Assembly (NCBI GenBank): GCA_946999025.1
Contig: CAMQBP010000054.1
Span: 1-9,935, forward strand
DNA from: an uncultured Prevotella sp.
GTDB lineage: Bacteria > Bacteroidota > Bacteroidia > Bacteroidales > Bacteroidaceae
DNA length: 9,935 nt
Reading direction: 5' to 3'
The position numbers were made by a program, and so were the translations under genes. Below, piece after piece: positions 5,866-9,935 of this stretch. Position 1 is the first letter of the stretch, and each line of letters starts with the position of its first letter. Under the pieces are notes generated by a model. It did not search any database, had not been told where the DNA came from, and saw nothing but the letters and a program-made list of their open reading frames with translations.

Positions 5866-5873
5866 TATCTTTG
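5866..5873 (+). promoter_or_regulatory. -7 promoter element (TATCTTTG) of mnmA
   Basis: TATCTTTG matches TAnnTTTG and lies 31 nt before the ATG at 5905. No clear -33 TTG is seen. The leader would contain AGGAGAGG about 6 nt before the ATG, an unusually strong Shine-Dalgarno-like sequence for this phylum. Confidence 0.5.
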
Positions 5874-5904
5874 CCGATGAAACTAAGCATAGGAGAGGCA
5901 AAAA

Positions 5905-6987
5905 ATGGGAATCAACGTAGCTGATGTTAAGGGCAAACGAATCGCTGTGCTGCTTTCGGGCGGTGTAGACAGCTCGGTCGTGGTGTACGAATTGGCGCAA
6001 ATGGGACTGCATCCCGATTGTTTTTATATCAAGATAGGCCCCGAGGAAGCCGAAGAGTGGGACTGCTCGTCGGAAGAAGACTTAGAGATGGCCACCGCAG
6101 TGGCTGCGAAATACGGTTGCAGGTTGCAGGTTGTTGATTGTCACAAGGAGTATTGGAGCGAGGTAACAAAGTACACCATGGAGAAAGTAAAGGCGGGTTA
6201 CACGCCCAATCCCGACGTGATGTGCAACCGACTCATCAAGTTTGGCGCGTTTGATGCAAAGGTTGGTCATCAATATGACTTGATTGCGACGGGTCACTAT
6301 GCGCAAACCGAGGTGATTGATGGTAAGAAGTGGCTCGTTACCAGTCCTGATCCCGTGAAAGATCAGACCGACTTTTTGGCCCAGATATACGACTGGCAGC
6401 TCAAGAAGGCCTTGTTTCCCATTGGGCATTATCAAAAGAATGAGGTACGCGAGATTGCCGAGCGCGAGCATCTTGTCAATGCCAAACGCAGAGATAGTCA
6501 GGGCATTTGTTTCCTGGGACAGATTGATTACAACGAATATTTGCGCCGCTATCTGGGCGAAAAGCATGGCGACGTGATTGAATTAGAAACGGGTAAGAAG
6601 ATTGGCGAGCACCGCGGACTGTGGTTTCACACCATCGGTCAGCGTCACGGACTGGGCTTTGGAGGCGGTCCTTGGTTTGTGGTGAAGAAGGATGTTCAGG
6701 CCAACGTGCTCTATGTCAGTAGGGGATACGACCCGAAGACGGCCTATCAGTCGGACTTTAAGGTACACGATTTCCATTTCCTCACCGAGCCTTTGGATAT
6801 GGAGCACGTTACGTTCAAAATCAGACATACGCCCGAATATCATCCGGCAGCCATAGAAAAAACGGCCGAAGGCAGCTATACCGTTCATGCTGCACAGCCC
6901 ATTCACGGCGTGGCACCTGGACAATTCTGCGTGGTCTACGATGAACAGCACCATCGTTGCATCGGTTCTGCCGAAATCACCGTGTAG
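5905..6987 (+). CDS. mnmA: tRNA-specific 2-thiouridylase MnmA
   Basis: MnmA adenylates and then thiolates C2 of the wobble uridine U34 in tRNA-Lys, -Glu and -Gln, in the cytoplasm. The 360-aa length is normal. The PP-loop ATP-binding motif SGGVDSS is at residues 18-24. The two catalytic cysteines are Cys107 in TPNPDVMCNRLIKFG and Cys202 in RRDSQGICFLG. ATGHYAQ (128-134) and KDQTDFLAQ (153-161) are the other family signatures, the latter differing from the common KDQSYFL. The stretch after the first strand (CFYIKIGPEEAEEWDC) departs from the familiar FMKNWD form. Bacteroidetes often carry two MnmA paralogues, and this may be one of them. The start is fixed by AGGAGAGG just upstream and by the distance to the PP-loop. 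It is divergent from the NlpE-like gene and followed by a repeat region. Confidence 0.95.
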   Translation: MGINVADVKGKRIAVLLSGGVDSSVVVYELAQMGLHPDCFYIKIGPEEAEEWDCSSEEDLEMATAVAAKYGCRLQVVDCHKEYWSEVTKYTMEKVKAGYTPNPDVMCNRLIKFGAFDAKVGHQYDLIATGHYAQTEVIDGKKWLVTSPDPVKDQTDFLAQIYDWQLKKALFPIGHYQKNEVREIAEREHLVNAKRRDSQGICFLGQIDYNEYLRRYLGEKHGDVIELETGKKIGEHRGLWFHTIGQRHGLGFGGGPWFVVKKDVQANVLYVSRGYDPKTAYQSDFKVHDFHFLTEPLDMEHVTFKIRHTPEYHPAAIEKTAEGSYTVHAAQPIHGVAPGQFCVVYDEQHHRCIGSAEITV

Positions 6988-7041
6988 CGTTAAACAGCCG
7001 TTATTTTTTCCTCGTGGCACCAGGCCTTTTGCTCTTCCGCA

Positions 7042-7141
7042 CCAATCACATTGAGTTTGGTGCCCAATAGCATTGAGTTTGGTGCCCAATAGCATTGACT
7101 TTGAGTGCCAATAGCATTGACTTTGAATACCAATGTGAATG
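7042..7141. repeat. 22-bp tandem repeat, locus B, four units plus a degenerate fifth
   Basis: Units start at 7042, 7064, 7086 and 7108, each exactly 22 nt and each opening CCAAT. Units 2-4 share CCAATAGCATTGA[CG]TTTG and then vary in the last four bases (GTGC, AGTG, AATA). Unit 1 reads CCAATCACATTGAGTTTG. A fifth, decayed unit begins at 7130 (CCAATGTGAATG). CCAATAGCATTGACTTTG is identical, base for base, to 1171-1188 in locus A. The array starts 55 nt after the mnmA stop. Confidence 0.9.
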
Positions 7142-7350
7142 TTATTGATTTACAGATAGTTAGATATTCATAGCTATGTGCTCTGAGTGAGTGGCGACAT
7201 GAGGCGCAGGGCTGTTTCCATCAGCAGGTCGACATGCTTTCTTTGGCGTAAGCACGGCAACCGTTTTGATATACCACACGAAAGCAAACAACCTTTTTGT
7301 CAGGACGGATGATAGTGTTGGTGAAGGGGTACTCTGATGCAAATTTTTGT

Positions 7351-7405
7351 GAATATTACTCAACAAAACCAAGAGAATTACGACATATTTGTTGAATAAA
7401 TATTC
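7351..7405. repeat. Imperfect AT-rich inverted repeat upstream of the right receptor
   Basis: GAATATT (7351-7357) and CAACAAA (7361-7367) are matched in mirror order by TTTGTTG (7388-7394) and AATATTC (7399-7405). The result is 14 paired bases with a small internal loop and a 20-nt end loop. It lies about 100 nt upstream of the receptor promoter. It could be an operator, a transcribed hairpin or the relic of a mobile element. Confidence 0.55.
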
Positions 7406-7506
7406 TGGTTGTGGTGACAAAATGTAAGCTAAAAACAAGAAAAGTAAGGCTTTTGTCGACTTATTCTTCCCTTTGCATTGCTTTTGCTACTTTCTTGGTG
7501 TGCTTC

Positions 7507-7537
7507 TTGCGTGTTTTGTTGAATTGTACTACCTTTG
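7507..7537 (+). promoter_or_regulatory. Promoter of the right SusC-like gene
   Basis: TTG (7507-7509) and TACCTTTG (7530-7537) are separated by 20 nt, a good match to the Bacteroidetes consensus. The start of transcription should be near 7544, leaving a leader of about 40 nt before the ATG at 7583. Confidence 0.65.
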
Positions 7538-7582
7538 CACTTCATTTTAGTAAATAATTATTTTTAACGCAAGAGAGAAATT

Positions 7583-9935
7583 ATGGAGAAAAGACTTGGG
7601 ATGGTTATGGTCGGCCTGTTCCTATGCATAGGAATGGTCTTTGCCCAAACCAAAATTACTGGAACCGTAATCTCCGGTGAAGACGGTGAACCCATCATTG
7701 GCGCGTCGGTGCTGATCAAAGGGACTACCGTTGGCGGAACGGTCACTGACATTGATGGTCACTTCACCTTGAACACAGCTGAAGGCACTTCTATTGTCAT
7801 CAGCTATGTGGGTATGGAGACCCAGACGCTGAAGGCGAAGAATGGAATGAAAGTGACGTTGAGACCCGATCAGAAGTTGGTCTTGGATGAAGTCGTTGTT
7901 ACGGGTATGACCAGTACAGACAAAAGATTGTTTTCCGGAGCCGCTACGAAAATAGATGCCAAAGAAGCAAAAATTAGCGGTATGGCTGACATCAGCCGCT
8001 CGCTGGAGGGCCGTGCGGCCGGAGTCAGCGTGCAGAACGTATCAGGTACGTTTGGTACGGCGCCCAAAATTCGCGTGCGTGGTGCCACCTCTATTCACGG
8101 TAGTTCAAAGCCCTTGTGGGTGGTTGACGGCGTGATTATGGAGGACGTGGTGGATGTTTCGGCAGAAGATTTGTCATCGGGAGATGCCAATACGCTGATT
8201 TCATCGGCCATTGCCGGACTGAACTCTGACGATATTGAGAGCTTCCAGATATTGAAGGATGGCTCGGCCACCTCTATATATGGTGCGCGCGCCATGGCTG
8301 GTGTCATCGTCATCACCACCAAGAAGGGTAAGGCTGGACAGTCGCACATCAGTTATACGGGTGAGTACACCATGCGACTGAAACCTACTTATAGCACCTT
8401 CAACATCATGAACTCGCAAGACCAGATGTCTATTTACCGCGAGTTGGAGAAGAAGGGCTTCTTGAACTATGCCGAGACGGCCAATGCCATGAACAGTGGC
8501 GTGTATGGTAAGATGTACCAGATGCTGTCGGAGTACAACAAAAAGACCGGTCAGTTTGCACTGGCCAATACGGAGAAGGCAAAGAACGCCTATCTGCGTG
8601 CGGCCGAATTCCGCAACACCAACTGGTTCAAGGACTTGTTTTCAACAGCCATCATGCACAACCACTCGGTGAGTATCTCGGGCGGTACGGAGAAATCGCA
8701 ATACTATGCTTCTCTTTCGGCCATGTTTGACCCAGGATGGACCAAGCAGAGTAAGGTGCAGCGATATACGGCCAACATCAACACCACTTACAACCTCAAC
8801 AAGCATTTTGACATCAACTTGATTGGAAATGCCTCGTACCGTAAGCAACAGGCACCGGGAACGTTGAATTCGGATGTTGACTTGGTGACGGGAGAGGTGA
8901 AGCGCGACTTCGACATCAACCCATATTCCTATGCGTTGAACACCTCGCGTACGTTGGATCCAAACGAATATTACACCCGCAACTACGCACCATTTAACAT
9001 CTTCCATGAGTTGGATAACAACTATATGGATTTGCAAGTATCCGATTTCCGTGTGCAGGCCAGCATCGACTACAGGCCTATTCAGAAATTAAAGATTACC
9101 CTGTTGGGGTCGGCGAAGAGTTCTTCCACTTCTCAGGAACATAATATTCTGGACGAATCGAACCAGGCCATGGCTTACCGCGCCATGCCTACGGCCGCTA
9201 TTCGTGACAGGAACCCTTTTTTGTACAAGGATCCGGACAACGTCTATGCGCTGCCCATGTCCGTGTTGCCTTACGGTGGTATCTACGAACGTCGTGACAA
9301 CAGGTTCTTTGGATGGGACACACGACTCTCTGCCAGCTACAACGACGTGTTCAACGATACGCATATCTTGAACCTCTACGGTGGTATGGAAACCAACTTG
9401 GTTGACCGTAAGTCTACTTGGTTCCGCGGTTGGGGTTTGCAGTACAGCCAAGGTGAGGTTCCACTGTATGCATACCAGGTATTTAAAAAAGGTCAGGAAG
9501 ATGGTTCTGATTATTTTTCGATGGACAATAACCATATCCGCAGTGCGGCTTTCTTTGGTACGGGTACCTATTCTTATAAAGGACGCTACCAGTTGACGGG
9601 TACCGTTCGCTATGAGGGAACCAACTATTTAGGCAAGGCTACCAGTGCGCGGTGGATGCCTACATGGAACCTTTCGGGTGCATGGAACGCGCATGAGGAA
9701 AGCTGGTACGAAGGCTTGTTCAAGGATGTGTTGACACACAGTACGTTCCGTGTGAGCTATTCGTTGACTGGTGACCGCCCTGCTATCACCAATGCCCTGC
9801 CTATCTTCCGCAGTTCCAACCCATGGCGACCCTTCACCAACGTGCAGGAACCAGGATTGGATCAGGTGTTGGGTAATCCAGAGTTGACCTATGAGAAAAA
9901 GCACGAGCTGAACTTTGGTTTCGATTTGGGCTTCC
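7583..9935 (+). CDS. SusC/RagA-family TonB-linked outer-membrane receptor, 3' end outside window
   Basis: The frame is open from the ATG at 7583 to the right edge, 784 codons; family members are usually about 1000 residues, so perhaps a quarter is missing. Residues 1-21 are a signal peptide (cleavage after GMVFA). Residues 22-95 form the carboxypeptidase-D regulatory-like domain (ITGTVIS, DGEPIIGASVLIKG, TDIDGHFTL). DEVVVTG at 102-108 is the SusC-type TonB-box region. The plug (about 115-250) carries the two diagnostic SusC stretches: KIRVRGATSI...PLWVVDGV (162-184) and LNSDDIESFQILKDGSATSIYGARAMAGVIVITTKKGK (213-250). The remainder is a strand-rich beta-barrel. It imports an unknown nutrient with a SusD-like partner expected just downstream. 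Substrate cannot be predicted. The start follows a good promoter by about 40 nt. Confidence 0.95.
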   Translation, partial: MEKRLGMVMVGLFLCIGMVFAQTKITGTVISGEDGEPIIGASVLIKGTTVGGTVTDIDGHFTLNTAEGTSIVISYVGMETQTLKAKNGMKVTLRPDQKLVLDEVVVTGMTSTDKRLFSGAATKIDAKEAKISGMADISRSLEGRAAGVSVQNVSGTFGTAPKIRVRGATSIHGSSKPLWVVDGVIMEDVVDVSAEDLSSGDANTLISSAIAGLNSDDIESFQILKDGSATSIYGARAMAGVIVITTKKGKAGQSHISYTGEYTMRLKPTYSTFNIMNSQDQMSIYRELEKKGFLNYAETANAMNSGVYGKMYQMLSEYNKKTGQFALANTEKAKNAYLRAAEFRNTNWFKDLFSTAIMHNHSVSISGGTEKSQYYASLSAMFDPGWTKQSKVQRYTANINTTYNLNKHFDINLIGNASYRKQQAPGTLNSDVDLVTGEVKRDFDINPYSYALNTSRTLDPNEYYTRNYAPFNIFHELDNNYMDLQVSDFRVQASIDYRPIQKLKITLLGSAKSSSTSQEHNILDESNQAMAYRAMPTAAIRDRNPFLYKDPDNVYALPMSVLPYGGIYERRDNRFFGWDTRLSASYNDVFNDTHILNLYGGMETNLVDRKSTWFRGWGLQYSQGEVPLYAYQVFKKGQEDGSDYFSMDNNHIRSAAFFGTGTYSYKGRYQLTGTVRYEGTNYLGKATSARWMPTWNLSGAWNAHEESWYEGLFKDVLTHSTFRVSYSLTGDRPAITNALPIFRSSNPWRPFTNVQEPGLDQVLGNPELTYEKKHELNFGFDLGF

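Larger units (their letters stand above)
6988..7506. other. Gene-poor gap between mnmA and the right SusC-like receptor
   Basis: This stretch contains a T6 run soon after the mnmA stop (7004-7009) without a strong stem, repeat locus B (7042-7141), and an AT-rich inverted repeat (7351-7405). On the minus strand two overlapping open frames cross 7160-7438. One (7221-7355) reads protein-like (e.g. YPFTNTIIRPDKKVVCFRVV) but has no start and ends early, so it may be a relic of a lost gene. No intact gene could be supported. Confidence 0.5.

Noticed and set aside
5877..5924. 15-codon leader peptide frame overlapping the mnmA start
   Set aside because: Its ATG lies only 4 nt after the -7 element, probably at or before the transcript start, and nothing supports translation.
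7042..7141. CRISPR array
   Set aside because: The units are contiguous 22-bp tandem copies with no unique spacers, and no cas genes are present.

Overview
The window looks like a chromosomal segment from a Bacteroidales bacterium, most likely Prevotella or a close relative. This rests on SusC/RagA-type TonB-linked outer-membrane receptors at both ends, Bacteroidetes promoters of the form TTG/TTTG - about 20 nt - TAnnTTTG in front of nearly every gene, mostly weak Shine-Dalgarno sequences, and family variants typical of the phylum. The species call is inference.

Layout. (1) At 1-258 on the minus strand is the N-terminal part of a SusC-like receptor reading out of the left edge, with its promoter at 415-445. 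(2) A gene-poor stretch leads to a small 67-aa single-pass membrane protein (883-1086, +) with its own -7 element and a possible terminator. (3) An intergenic region carries a 22-bp-period repeat with one unit inverted (1171-1258). (4) A glycine-zipper lipoprotein with an EF-hand-like loop and a C-terminal Ig-like domain (1485-2336, +) converges on a PagL-like (lipid A deacylase family) outer-membrane beta-barrel protein (2473-3696, -). They share a strong bidirectional hairpin terminator at 2420-2452. (5) Divergent from the PagL-like gene is a two-gene operon: an SPFH/Band-7 membrane protein (3950-4894) and, 5 nt later, a 74-aa Arc-like ribbon-helix-helix protein (4900-5124). (6) A perfect 16-bp-stem hairpin (5242-5278) separates this operon from a convergent NlpE-like lipoprotein (5306-5746, -). 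(7) Divergent from that is mnmA, the tRNA U34 2-thiouridylase (5905-6987, +). (8) A roughly 600-bp gap holds a second copy of the 22-bp repeat family (7042-7141, at least four tandem units) and an inverted repeat at 7351-7405. (9) From 7583 to the right edge runs a second SusC-like receptor with plug signatures and an open 3' end.

The theme is the cell envelope: two nutrient-uptake receptors, two lipoproteins, a probable lipid A-modifying or related barrel, a membrane scaffold protein and a small membrane protein, with one housekeeping tRNA-modification enzyme among them. No rRNA, tRNA, CRISPR array or complete transposase was seen. The most unusual elements are the two related 22-bp repeat loci about 5.9 kb apart, the SPFH plus ribbon-helix-helix pair, and the PagL-like protein in which the expected catalytic Glu is Asn. 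I did not find a convincing multi-gene defence or biosynthetic system.
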